Assembly: GCF_009728995.1 (NCBI RefSeq)
Contig: NZ_VTZW01000009.1
Coordinates: forward strand, 677,644 to 741,643
DNA length: 64,000 nt
DNA from: Streptomonospora sp. PA3
Lineage (GTDB): Bacteria; Actinomycetota; Actinomycetes; Streptosporangiales; Streptosporangiaceae
Reading direction: 5' to 3'
Under the pieces are notes generated by a model. The model searched no databases. It was not told where the DNA came from and saw nothing but the letters and a program-made list of their open reading frames with translations. This document shows positions 34,334 through 42,771 of the stretch, in pieces (position 1 is the stretch's first letter; every line of letters starts with the position of its first letter). Position numbers and translations under genes: made by a program.

Positions 34334-35317
34334 ATGACCACGACCTCGGTCGAAGCGGCGGGGCGTGCGTCCGGCGGCGGTGCGGCGGGCCGGGCGCCCG
34401 CCGCACCGGGCGGGCGCGCACGCCGACGGTTCCCCGGACGGCCGCAGCAGTGGAGCGCGATCGGCTTCTCCGCGCCCCTGCTGGTCTACCTGGCGGCGTT
34501 CTACGCCTACCCGCTGTGGCGCAACATCGAGCTGAGCCTGCACGACTACACCGTGCGGGCCTTCGTGCAGGGCGACCCGGAGTTCGTCGGGTTCGCCAAC
34601 CACACCGAGGTGTTCACCTCCGGCACCTTCGGCACCGCCCTGGTCAACACGGCGCTGTTCACCTTCGTCTCGATCGCGTTCCAGTACGCGATCGGGCTGG
34701 CGCTGGCGGTGTTCTTCCGCGACAACTTCCGGCTGTCGGGCGTGCTGCGCGCACTGTTCCTCGTGCCGTGGCTGCTGCCGCTGATCGTCTCCTCCTCGAC
34801 GTGGGCGTGGATGCTCAACAGCGAGAACGGGATCGTGAACTCGGTCGTCGAGGCGTTCGGCGGGCCGCAGATCAACTGGCTGACCTCGCCCGAAACCGCC
34901 CTGATCTCGGTGATCATCGCCAACATCTGGCTGGGCATCCCGTTCAACCTGGTGATCCTGTACTCCGGCCTGCAGCAGATCCCCGCCGACCTCTACGAGG
35001 CGGCCTCCCTGGACGGGGCCACGGCCTGGCAGCGGTTCCGGCACATCACGCTGCCGCTGCTGCGTCCGGTCACCGCGATCACCCTGCTGCTCGGCTTCAT
35101 CTACACACTCAAAGTGGTCGACGTCGTATGGATCATGACGACCGGCGGGCCGGGCGACGCGTCGCTCATCCTCGCCGTGTGGTCCTACCGCGAGGCGTTC
35201 GGCACCGGCCAGCCGGAGTTCTCCCCGGCCGCCGCGATCGGCAACCTGCTGATCGTCATCGCGCTCGTGTTCGGATTCGTCCATCTGCGGACGCAGCGTT
35301 ACCGGGAGAGATCATGA
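34334..35317 (+). CDS. Sugar ABC transporter permease, MalF/UgpA-like
   Basis: 327 residues with an Ala/Gly/Arg-rich cytoplasmic N-terminus and six membrane segments. The EAA loop is YEAASLDGATAWQRFRHITL near residues 222-241. It pairs with the next permease, whose ATG overlaps its stop (ATGA). Start chosen at the ATG after GAGTCCTGCCCTC, 17 bases beyond the binding-protein stop; the much longer open frame upstream belongs to overlapping genes and is not coding. Confidence 0.92.
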   Translation: MTTTSVEAAGRASGGGAAGRAPAAPGGRARRRFPGRPQQWSAIGFSAPLLVYLAAFYAYPLWRNIELSLHDYTVRAFVQGDPEFVGFANHTEVFTSGTFGTALVNTALFTFVSIAFQYAIGLALAVFFRDNFRLSGVLRALFLVPWLLPLIVSSSTWAWMLNSENGIVNSVVEAFGGPQINWLTSPETALISVIIANIWLGIPFNLVILYSGLQQIPADLYEAASLDGATAWQRFRHITLPLLRPVTAITLLLGFIYTLKVVDVVWIMTTGGPGDASLILAVWSYREAFGTGQPEFSPAAAIGNLLIVIALVFGFVHLRTQRYRERS

Positions 35318-36126
35318 CCGCCCGCCCCTGGTGGAAGACGGCGCTCGGCGCGCTGCTGACCGCGTTCATGCTGTTCCCCGTCTACTGGATGGTGAACGTG
35401 TCGCTGACGCGGACCGCGGATCTGCGCGGCACCCCGCGCTGGTTCCCCACCGCCCCGACCTTCGAGGGCTACACCGCCGCACTGGGTCAGCAGCTGCCGG
35501 CGCTGGGCACCAGCCTGGTCATCGGATTCGGCTGTGTGGCCCTCACCGTCGTGATCGCCGCGCCGGCCGGCTACGCGCTCGCGATCCTGAACCTGCGCGG
35601 CGGTCGCACGCTGAGCTTCCTGCTGCTGGTCGCGCAGATGATCCCGGCGGTCGTCATGGCGATGGGCTTCTACGCCGTCTACGTGCGCCTGGGCCTGCTC
35701 AACACGGTCTGGGGGCTGATCGTGGCCGATTCGACGATCGCGGTCCCCTTCGGCGTGCTGCTGTACTCGACGTTCATGGCGGGCATCCCGCGCGAACTCG
35801 TCCAGGCCGCGCGCATCGACGGCGCCGGGACCTGGCGCATCTTCGGCTCGATCGTGCTGCCGGTGAGCAGGAACTCCACCGTGACCGTGTCGCTGTTCGC
35901 GTTCCTGTGGGCGTGGTCGGACTTCATCTTCGCCTCCACCCTCAACCGAGCGGGCGAGTTCATCCCCATCACCCTCGGCATCTACCAGTACATCGGCAAC
36001 AACACCACCCAGTGGAACGCGATCATGGCCACGGCCGTGGTGGCGTCACTGCCCGCGGCGATCCTGCTGGTCGTCGCGCAACGCTACGTGGCCGCCGGAG
36101 TCACCGCCGGCGCCGTGAAGGACTGA
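35314..36126 (+). CDS. Sugar ABC transporter permease, MalG/UgpE-like
   Basis: 270 residues, six membrane segments (first LTAFMLFPVYWMVNVSL), with the EAA loop VQAARIDGAGTWRIFGSIVL near residues 163-182. It is the second channel subunit for the arabinoside importer. ATGA overlap with the preceding gene. The GH127 gene starts three bases after its stop, so import and hydrolysis are encoded as one unit. Confidence 0.92.
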   Translation: MTARPWWKTALGALLTAFMLFPVYWMVNVSLTRTADLRGTPRWFPTAPTFEGYTAALGQQLPALGTSLVIGFGCVALTVVIAAPAGYALAILNLRGGRTLSFLLLVAQMIPAVVMAMGFYAVYVRLGLLNTVWGLIVADSTIAVPFGVLLYSTFMAGIPRELVQAARIDGAGTWRIFGSIVLPVSRNSTVTVSLFAFLWAWSDFIFASTLNRAGEFIPITLGIYQYIGNNTTQWNAIMATAVVASLPAAILLVVAQRYVAAGVTAGAVKD

Positions 36127-36129
36127 CAC

Positions 36130-38085
36130 GTGGACAACGACACCCGCTCCCGCGTCGTTCCGGTCGCCCCCGCCGCCGGCCCGCGCCGCGGAATCGGACT
36201 GGACGAACTGCACCTGGCCGACGGCTTCTGGCGACGGATGCAGCGGACGAACACCCGCACCACCCTGCGCCACTGCCTCGACTGGATGGAGCACCTGGGC
36301 TGGACCGCCAACTTCGACCGGGTCGCTCAGGGCGCGACCGGCGGACCCCGGCCGGGGTGGCAGTTCTCCGACTCGGAGATCTACAAGCTGCTGGAGGCCC
36401 TGGCCTGGGAATACGGCCGTACGGGCGAGGGCTGGGCGAACGAGGTGCTGGAGTCGCTCGTCGACCGCATCGCCGCGGCGCAGGACGACGACGGCTACCT
36501 CAACACCTGCTTCGGACACGGCGGCCGGCCGCCCCGCTACACCGACCTCGAATCCGGGCACGAGCTGTACTGCACGGGCCACCTGCTGCAGGCGGCCGTC
36601 GCCCGAGTGCGGACCGCCGGCCCGGACAAGCTCGTGGAGATCGCCCGCCGCGCCGCCGATCACGTCTGCCGCGAGTTCGGTCCCCAGGGCCGCGCGGGCC
36701 TGTGCGGGCATCCCGAGATAGAGCTGGGGCTGGCCGAGCTGGGGCGCGCGCTGGACGAACCGCGCTACACCGAGCAGGCGCGGCTGTTCGTCGAACGGCG
36801 CGGGCACGGCAGCCTGCGCCCCATCGCGCTGCTCGACGCCTCTTACTTCCAGGACGACGTCCCCGTGCGCGAGGCCGCGGTGTGGCGCGGCCACGCGGTG
36901 CGGGCGCTGTACCTGGCCGCCGGAGCCGCCGACGTCGCCGCGGACACAGGCGACACGGGGCTGCTGGAGGCCCTTGAGCGGCAGTGGGAGCGCACCGTGG
37001 AGCGGCGCACGTACCTGACCGGCGGAATGGGGTCGCGGCACCAGGACGAGGGGTTCGGGGAGGACTGGGAGCTGCCGCCCGACCGCGCCTACTGCGAGAC
37101 GTGTGCGGGCATCGCCTCGATCATGGTCTCGTGGCGGCTCTACCTCGCCACCGGCGAGGTCCGCTACGCCGACCTCATGGAGCGCACCCTCTACAACGTG
37201 GTCGCCGCCTCGCCGGGCCCGGACGGCCGCGCCTTCTTCTACGCCAACCCGCTGCATCAGCGCACGGCCGCGGTCGGCATCCGGCCGGACCGGGTGAACC
37301 CCCGCGCCGAGGGCGGGGTGCGCGCGCCCTGGTTCGAGGTCTCGTGCTGCCCGACCAACCTGGCCCGCACCCTCGCCGGCTGGCAGGGCTACGCCGCCTC
37401 CGTCGAGGGCGACACCGTGTCGCTGCTGCAGTACGCCGCCGGTGAGCTGCGCACGGCCCTGGACGGCGGCGCCCTCGCCCTGCGCATCAGCACGGGCTAC
37501 CCCTACGACGGGGCGGTGCGCATCGAGGTCGTCGAGGCGCCCGAGCGGGAGGTTCGGCTGCGGCTGCGGGTGCCGCACTGGGCGCACGGCGCCACGCTGA
37601 CCGATCGAGCGGGTGAACGGGGCGTGGCACCGGGCTGGGCGCACGTGCGCGGTGTCCTCGCCCCGGGATCGGTCCTCCGCCTTCAGCTGCCGGTGGAACC
37701 CCGGTTGACCTGGCCGGACCCCCGCATCGACGCGGTGCGCGGCTGCGTCGCCGTCGAGCGGGGGCCGCTCGTGCTGTGCGCGGAGTCGGTCGACCTGCCG
37801 CGGTCGTGGTCGCTGGATGCCGTCCGCATCGACACCGCGCACCCGCCGCGGGCCGACGGGGACGGCGCCGTCGTGCGGATGACCGCGCTGCGGCCGCCGC
37901 CGACCCCGCCGGGCGCCGCCGGGTACCCGCCGTACCGGTCGTCGGCGGCACCGCAGCAGGAGAGCACCGCGCCCGCGTGGCGCGAGGTGCCCCTCGTCCC
38001 CTACCACCGGTGGGCGCAGCGGGGGAGCTCGGCGATGCGGGTGTTCCTCCCCGCGGCGCCGGACCGCTCGGGAAGCGACCGCTGA
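36130..38085 (+). CDS. GH127 beta-L-arabinofuranosidase
   Basis: 651 residues. It has the GH127 (formerly DUF1680) catalytic set known from the bifidobacterial enzyme HypBA1: an acidic residue in HQDEGFGEDWELP (Glu307), the E323-T-C325 motif in AYCETCAGIASIM, and the Cys406-Cys407 pair in FEVSCCPTN. These bind zinc and provide the unusual cysteine nucleophile. Helical-barrel motifs (DGYLNTCF, SGHELYCTGHLLQAAVA) are present. No signal peptide, so it acts in the cytoplasm on imported beta-arabinofuranosides. GTG start, three bases after the permease stop. Slightly C-terminally extended with a Pro/Ala-rich stretch near 590-620. Confidence 0.92.
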   Translation: MDNDTRSRVVPVAPAAGPRRGIGLDELHLADGFWRRMQRTNTRTTLRHCLDWMEHLGWTANFDRVAQGATGGPRPGWQFSDSEIYKLLEALAWEYGRTGEGWANEVLESLVDRIAAAQDDDGYLNTCFGHGGRPPRYTDLESGHELYCTGHLLQAAVARVRTAGPDKLVEIARRAADHVCREFGPQGRAGLCGHPEIELGLAELGRALDEPRYTEQARLFVERRGHGSLRPIALLDASYFQDDVPVREAAVWRGHAVRALYLAAGAADVAADTGDTGLLEALERQWERTVERRTYLTGGMGSRHQDEGFGEDWELPPDRAYCETCAGIASIMVSWRLYLATGEVRYADLMERTLYNVVAASPGPDGRAFFYANPLHQRTAAVGIRPDRVNPRAEGGVRAPWFEVSCCPTNLARTLAGWQGYAASVEGDTVSLLQYAAGELRTALDGGALALRISTGYPYDGAVRIEVVEAPEREVRLRLRVPHWAHGATLTDRAGERGVAPGWAHVRGVLAPGSVLRLQLPVEPRLTWPDPRIDAVRGCVAVERGPLVLCAESVDLPRSWSLDAVRIDTAHPPRADGDGAVVRMTALRPPPTPPGAAGYPPYRSSAAPQQESTAPAWREVPLVPYHRWAQRGSSAMRVFLPAAPDRSGSDR

Positions 38086-38229
38086 CCGCGGCAGCCGCTC
38101 CCGCGACGGAACGGGTGTCGACGGGTGATCGGACCCCCCTATCTCGTCGGTCGCCGGCCGGGCAGGTTGGTTCCGTACCCGTGGTGCTCGACCGCGCCAC
38201 AGACCCGAGGAGCACAGACGGAGTTCCCC

Positions 38230-39555
38230 GTGACGAAAGAACCCCCGCAAGCCCCGTCCATGTCGCGTGAGGACCGCAAGGTCCTCGCGAGCACGCTCGC
38301 CGGCACCACGATCGAGTGGTACGACTTCTTCATCTACGCCCAGGCCGCGGGCCTGGTGTTCGCGCCGCGCTTCTTCGCCCCGGTGAACGAGCAGGCCCCC
38401 GGACTGGCGACGCTCATCTCGCTGGCCACGATCGGTATCAGCTTCCTGTTCCGCCCTCTCGGCGCGATCCTCGCGGGCCGGTTCGGCGACCGGCTGGGCC
38501 GCAAGCGCATGCTCGTGCTGACCCTGCTCCTCATGGGAGCGGCGACCACGCTCATCGGGCTGCTCCCGACCTACGCGCAGATCGGCGCGGCCGCACCGGT
38601 CGTCCTCATCCTGCTGCGCATCCTGCAGGGCTTCTCCGCGGGCGGCGAATGGGGCGGCGCCGCCCTGCTCTCCGTGGAGCACGCGCCGCGCGGTCGCCGG
38701 GGCCTGTTCGGCGCCTTCCCCCAGATCGGCGTGCCGATCGGGCTGATCATGGCGACCGGGGTGCTGTGGCTCATGAGTACGCTCACCACCCCGGCGCAGT
38801 TCGAGGCGTGGGGATGGCGGGTGCCCTTCCTGCTGTCGGTGGCGCTGATCGTCATCGGCTACCTGGTGCGCCGGGCCGTGGAGGAGAGCCCGGTGTTCCA
38901 GGAGTTGCAGCAGCGCACGAAGACCTCATCGGCGCCGCTGCGCGACCTCTTCCGCGGCAACACCAGGAACGTGGTGCTCACCGCGCTGATCTTCGTGGCC
39001 AACAACGCGGCGGGGTATCTCCTCATCGCCTACTTCATCAGCTACGGCACCGGCGCGCTGGGGCTGTCCCGGTCCTCGGTCCTGCTCGCGACGGTCGCCG
39101 GGGCGGGGAGCTGGCTGGTCTTCACGCTGTACGGCGGGGTGCTCTCCGACCGGATCGGGCGGGTGCGCACCTTCCAGATCGGCTACGCGGCGGTGTTCGC
39201 GTGGATGATCCCGCTCTTCCTGCTGATGGAGACCGGCAGCATCTGGCTGTTCACCGCGGCGGTCCTCGTCCTGACCGTCGGCCTGGGGCTGTCCTACGGG
39301 CCGATGTCGGCCATGTACGCCGAGATGTTCCCCGCTTCGGTGCGGTACTCCGGCGTCGCGATCGGCTACGCGCTCGGCGCCATCCTGGGCGGGGCGTTCG
39401 CCCCCACGATCGCGGAGGCCCTGGTGCAGAGCACCGGAACCGCGTTCTCCATCGGGGCCTACATCATGGCGTTGTGCGTGATCTCCCTGGCGGCCGTCAC
39501 CGCGGTCGAGGAGCCCGGAGGCGTCGACCTGGGGGTCACCCGACCCGCCGCCTGA
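38230..39555 (+). CDS. MFS transporter, metabolite:H+ symporter (MHS) type
   Basis: 441 residues, about 12 membrane segments. The N-terminus GTTIEWYDFFIYAQAAGLVF and the loop RFGDRLGRKRMLV are diagnostic for the MHS group (shikimate, alpha-ketoglutarate, proline/betaine carriers). A Glu in EWYDF and the RAVEESPVFQEL segment between helices 6 and 7 agree. Substrate unknown; its place after the arabinoside operon may be coincidental, as 144 bases separate them. GTG is selected because upstream sequence is not MHS-like. Its reading frame ends just before two hairpins. Confidence 0.88.
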   Translation: MTKEPPQAPSMSREDRKVLASTLAGTTIEWYDFFIYAQAAGLVFAPRFFAPVNEQAPGLATLISLATIGISFLFRPLGAILAGRFGDRLGRKRMLVLTLLLMGAATTLIGLLPTYAQIGAAAPVVLILLRILQGFSAGGEWGGAALLSVEHAPRGRRGLFGAFPQIGVPIGLIMATGVLWLMSTLTTPAQFEAWGWRVPFLLSVALIVIGYLVRRAVEESPVFQELQQRTKTSSAPLRDLFRGNTRNVVLTALIFVANNAAGYLLIAYFISYGTGALGLSRSSVLLATVAGAGSWLVFTLYGGVLSDRIGRVRTFQIGYAAVFAWMIPLFLLMETGSIWLFTAAVLVLTVGLGLSYGPMSAMYAEMFPASVRYSGVAIGYALGAILGGAFAPTIAEALVQSTGTAFSIGAYIMALCVISLAAVTAVEEPGGVDLGVTRPAA

Positions 39556-39610
39556 GCAAGGAGTCCGCGCTCCGCCCGGCGGTCGAAGGGCTCCCGTCCC
39601 GGGAACCGCC

Positions 39611-39638
39611 GGGCGAAGCCGCCTGGACGGCTTCGCCC
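39611..39638 (+). terminator. Hairpin terminator after the MHS transporter
   Basis: Arms GGGCGAAGCCG and CGGCTTCGCCC, an 11-bp perfect stem with a 6-nt loop, 55 bases after the transporter stop. Confidence 0.65.
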
Positions 39639-39720
39639 CCACCTCGGGTTTCGTGGTCTTCGCCGCCGTGTGCACCCGCCTCGGGTGATCCGCAGCCGGC
39701 GGCGATCGGGCCGCACAGCC

Positions 39721-39752
39721 CGGTTCCCGGCGGCCGCGGCCGCCGGGAACCG
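39721..39752. terminator. Perfect 32-bp palindrome between convergent genes
   Basis: CGGTTCCCGGCGGCCG followed immediately by its exact complement. It lies 15 bases beyond the end of the cation exporter gene and is most simply a bidirectional terminator; as DNA it is fully symmetric. Confidence 0.6.
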
Positions 39753-39767
39753 CTGACCCTGGACGCC

Positions 39768-40499
39768 TCAGTCGTCGCAGCAGGAGCAGTCGGGCCCGCA
39801 GCCGCAGGAGTCGCCGTCGGACCCGGTCTGCGGATCGGCGCCGACGGCGACGGCCATGCCGCCGGGGGCGCAGCAGTTGTCGCCCTTCCAGGCCTCCCGG
39901 CCCTCCTTGACGGCGACGGCGGCGATGAACAGGGCCACCAGCGGGTCGGCCCAGGCCCAGCCGAACAGGGCGTTGGCCAGCAGCCCGACCAGCAGGGCCG
40001 CGGACAGGTAGGTGCACAGCAGGGTCTGCTTGGAGTCGGCCACCGCCGAGGCCGAGGAGAGTTCGCGGCCGGTGCGGCGCTGGGCCAGCGACAGGACCGG
40101 CATGACGACCACCGACAGCGCCGCCAGCACGATGCCGGGCACCGAGGTCTCGGCCTCGCCCGCACCGATCAGGGAGCGCACCGCTTCGAATGCGACGTAG
40201 GCGGCCAGCGCGAAGAACGAGACCGCGATGATGCGCAGCGCCCGGCGTTCGCGGGCCTGGCGCACATCGGCCTCGCGCGCGGAGAACTGCCAGGCCACCG
40301 CGGCGGCGGAGGAGACCTCGATGACCGAGTCGAGGCCGAAGCCGATCAGCGCCGCGGAGGAGGCGAGCGCTCCGGCGGTGATGGCCACGACGGCCTCGAC
40401 CGCGTTGTAGGCGATGGTGGCGGCCACGAGCAGGCGCACCCGCCGGGTCAGCACCGCCTTGCGCCGCTCGGAGACGTGCGGGGTGATCCGGAAGGCCAT
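39768..40499 (-). CDS. Cation diffusion facilitator (CDF) metal exporter with Cys-rich tail
   Basis: 243 residues with five to six membrane helices and the CDF signature region LIGFGLDSVIEVSSA, plus a second acidic site in AWADPLVALFIAAV that lines the transport path. The classical cytoplasmic CDF domain is missing. Instead the C-terminus is short and carries seven cysteines (NCCAPGG, then SCGCGPDCSCCDD), suggesting a thiol-rich metal-binding tail. Its ATG overlaps the stop of the CmtR-like regulator (TGATG), so the pair forms a metal-resistance operon, probably for Cd, Pb or Zn. Confidence 0.87.
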   Translation of the reverse strand: MAFRITPHVSERRKAVLTRRVRLLVAATIAYNAVEAVVAITAGALASSAALIGFGLDSVIEVSSAAAVAWQFSAREADVRQARERRALRIIAVSFFALAAYVAFEAVRSLIGAGEAETSVPGIVLAALSVVVMPVLSLAQRRTGRELSSASAVADSKQTLLCTYLSAALLVGLLANALFGWAWADPLVALFIAAVAVKEGREAWKGDNCCAPGGMAVAVGADPQTGSDGDSCGCGPDCSCCDD

Positions 40500-40834
40500 C
40501 AGCAGCAGTCCTTCTCCTCGGCCTCGGCGCAGCTGTTGTCGTCGGCCACCGCCAGCACCGCCGAGCGCAGGTCGTCGATGGCGTGGCCCAGCCGGGCATC
40601 GGCGATCTCATAGCGCACCCGCCGCCCCACCGGGACCGCGACCACGAGCCCGCAGTCGCGCAGGCAGGCGAGGTGGTTGGAGAGCCGCGTGCGGCTGATG
40701 CCCAGGGAATCGGCGAGATCGGCCGGGTGGGCCGGTGCCTGGCGCAGCAGCAGCAGGATCCGGCACCGGATCGGATCGGCCAGGGCCCGGCCGAAGCGGG
40801 AGAGGGCGTCGATGTCGGTGGCGAGGGTCAGCAT
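40499..40834 (-). CDS. ArsR/SmtB family metal sensor, CmtR-like
   Basis: 111 residues, winged-helix ArsR family (RFGRALADPIRCRILLLLRQ, LADSLGISRTRLSNHLACLR). Cys57 and Cys61 in HLACLRDCGLV and Cys102 near the C-terminus fall at the same positions as the Cd/Pb ligands described for mycobacterial CmtR. Two further cysteines end the chain (KDCC). It should repress its own operon and release DNA when thiophilic metal binds, inducing the CDF exporter. Start ATG gives the family length; the longer open frame has no ArsR character. Confidence 0.9.
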   Translation of the reverse strand: MLTLATDIDALSRFGRALADPIRCRILLLLRQAPAHPADLADSLGISRTRLSNHLACLRDCGLVVAVPVGRRVRYEIADARLGHAIDDLRSAVLAVADDNSCAEAEEKDCC

Positions 40835-40856
40835 GAACCCGACGATACAAGAATCC

Positions 40857-40880
40857 GTGGATCCTCGGAAGTGTGGATCC
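40857..40880. promoter_or_regulatory. Direct GTGGATCC repeats upstream of the CmtR-like gene
   Basis: GTGGATCC occurs at 40857-40864 and 40873-40880, 16 bases apart, the second extended to the palindromic TGGATCCA. They lie 23-46 bases upstream of the regulator ATG, where the promoter must be, and are candidate binding sites for the ArsR-type sensor. Confidence 0.4.
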
Positions 40881-41106
40881 ATGGTTCCGTGTCGCGAACC
40901 GGAGGCGGCCCTTGCGGTCGACCGGCGCCGACCCGAGGCTCGATCGGCGGCCGAGTGTCTTAGCCGACCGCTACGGTGCGGGAGAACAGTGGCCGACAGC
41001 ACGGACAGCACGGACAGCGCGGAGCGGCTCGATCGGGCGTTCGGCACCGGCCGACCCCATCCGGCGCGACCGGGTGACCCGGCCGGCCTGACAGGGAGGA
41101 CCAGAG

Positions 41107-41673
41107 ATGACATCTACGCCCACGAGCCCGGCCCAGCGGCACGCCCACGACGCGGCCCGATTCACCGACCTGGTCGAGTCCGCCTCGGCCGGGGACTGGG
41201 CACGGCTCAGCCCGGTCGCGGAGTGGACGGCTCTGGACATCGTGAAGCACCTGGTCGAATGGTCCCGCGGCTTCCTCGGCGGAGCGGGAATCGAGCTCGG
41301 CGAGCTGGACGTCGCCGCCGAACCGGCCGCTGCCTGGAAGCGGCACACCACCGAAATCCAAGCCGTCCTCGACGACCCCGCCGGGCGGATGCTCAGCAAT
41401 CCGCACACCGGCGACAAGCCCGTGGACGAGGCGATCGACGAGTTCTACACACCCGATGTCTGGATGCACTCCTGGGACCTCGCCAAGGCGCTCGGCCGCG
41501 AGCCCGACCTCGGCGAGGAACGCGCCGCCGCCGCGCTGGCGGCCATGCAGCGGGTAGAACGGATGCTGCGCGACAGCGGCCAGTTCGGTCCCGCGGTCCC
41601 CGTCGCCCCGACGGCCTCGGCGCAAGACAAACTCATGGCCTTCATCGGCCGCGACCCGACCTGGCACGCCTGA
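41107..41673 (+). CDS. TIGR03086-type DinB/mycothiol-dependent metal-binding protein
   Basis: 188 residues of the DinB-like four-helix fold as in mycothiol-dependent maleylpyruvate isomerases. AEWTALDIVKHLVEWSRGF contains His48, and FYTPDVWMHSWDLAKALG contains the second metal-site His121. Such proteins may use mycothiol as cofactor, which fits an actinomycete. A GGGAGGACCAG site precedes the ATG. Monocistronic. The reaction is not determined. The 195 bases that follow it show nothing convincing. Confidence 0.83.
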   Translation: MTSTPTSPAQRHAHDAARFTDLVESASAGDWARLSPVAEWTALDIVKHLVEWSRGFLGGAGIELGELDVAAEPAAAWKRHTTEIQAVLDDPAGRMLSNPHTGDKPVDEAIDEFYTPDVWMHSWDLAKALGREPDLGEERAAAALAAMQRVERMLRDSGQFGPAVPVAPTASAQDKLMAFIGRDPTWHA

Positions 41674-41868
41674 CCCCCGCGGACGCATGGCCGCGCAGCG
41701 GAACGGGCGGCCACAGCAAGGCGCCGACGGCGCACCCCGCGCGGGGGATGGCGACTCCGCCGACGTGCTCCATGACGCAGAGAGCGAGGACGAGAGCGCG
41801 TTCAATCGGGATTCGGCCCCGCGCCCACGCCAGCAGCCCCTTTAGCTTTGTTGTATCTCCGGACTTCC

Positions 41869-42771
41869 CTATGCCGAAGGCTCCCACAAGGCAGTGCGCG
41901 GATTCCAGGTCCCAGCGGCGGTCCCGTCCAGCAGTGGGTCGAGGAAGGGCGCTGCTATTGCGAGGGCCCCGTCCAGGGTGGCTGTCGGCAGGAGCGCCAC
42001 GGCGCGGCGGGCTTCGGCGGCGAAGCCGCGTTCCCACAGTTGGCGGTCGGGCACCGTGAAACGCGGGGGAAGCGTGAGGCCCCGGCGTTGGGCCTCGGAT
42101 CGCAGGGCGTCGAGTTGGATGTCGGCGGCGACGTATTGGCTGCCGATGACGGAGAGCATGTCGACGAGGTCTTTGAAGCGGGTGGAGGGGCGCTGTTCCG
42201 ACCCGTGCCGTTCGAGAATGGCACAGGTCTTGTCCGCGATGTGGTCCGCAAGCGGGTAGACCCGGTAGCCGGGGCGGTCCAGGCCGGGGATAGCGACCGC
42301 GGGCAATGGTGGGACGTCCTCCGGGGAGCCGGTCATGCGGATGTCCTCCGCGACCACGTCGACGTGGAAGCGCACCCATTCGGTGGTTCCGATCCGGGCG
42401 GTCGTCGGTATCCGAACACCGTTGGCGCCGTCGGAGACCGGGGTCGCGCCGCCCGTTTCGAATATGAACCAGTCCCCGAGATCGAGGGCGGCGGCTCGCC
42501 GGAGGTCGTGTTCTGCCTGTCCGCGGTCGCCGGGCCGGTAGACGTCGATGTCCACGGTGCGGCGGACGGCGAGTTCGCGGGCGAGGAGCGCTGTGGCTCC
42601 TTTGACGATCCATTCGCTGTCGAGGTGGTAGAGCCGTGCGAGTAGGCGGTCGTAGGCGAACTGGCGCTGCAGTTCGGCCAGTGGCCACGCACCGTTGGGT
42701 TTGGCGGCTGCGCGCAGGCGCTCGGTCAGGGCGCGGCGGAACGCTGCCGGAGTGGTGTAAGGGAGGGTCAC
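41869..42771 (-). CDS. AbiEii/AbiGii-type nucleotidyltransferase toxin
   Basis: 300 residues with the AbiEii pattern. EWIVKGATALLARELAVRRT contains the conserved KGATAL segment, and TVDIDVYRPGD holds the paired aspartates of the nucleotidyltransferase site. RVYPLADHIADKTCAILE and STRFKDLVDMLSV complete the family motifs. AbiEii toxins modify nucleic-acid targets (tRNA 3' ends in studied relatives) and arrest growth during phage attack. ATGA overlap with the antitoxin gene gives the usual antitoxin-first operon. The DNA is somewhat less GC-biased than its neighbours, suggesting acquisition. Confidence 0.87.
   Translation of the reverse strand: MTLPYTTPAAFRRALTERLRAAAKPNGAWPLAELQRQFAYDRLLARLYHLDSEWIVKGATALLARELAVRRTVDIDVYRPGDRGQAEHDLRRAAALDLGDWFIFETGGATPVSDGANGVRIPTTARIGTTEWVRFHVDVVAEDIRMTGSPEDVPPLPAVAIPGLDRPGYRVYPLADHIADKTCAILERHGSEQRPSTRFKDLVDMLSVIGSQYVAADIQLDALRSEAQRRGLTLPPRFTVPDRQLWERGFAAEARRAVALLPTATLDGALAIAAPFLDPLLDGTAAGTWNPRTALWEPSA

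Noticed and set aside
31889-35317. 1142-codon frame running through the LacI, binding-protein and permease genes
   Set aside because: Only its last 327 codons, from ATG 34334, are a real permease; the rest is an Arg/Pro-rich shadow of LacI and the binding protein.
36046-38682. 878-codon open frame antisense to the GH127 gene
   Set aside because: Low-complexity Gly/Ala/Arg/Val translation; the sense strand has all GH127 catalytic residues.
41687-41845. 52-codon open frame after the DinB-like gene
   Set aside because: Hydrophilic, no motif, no ribosome binding site; the length is expected by chance.
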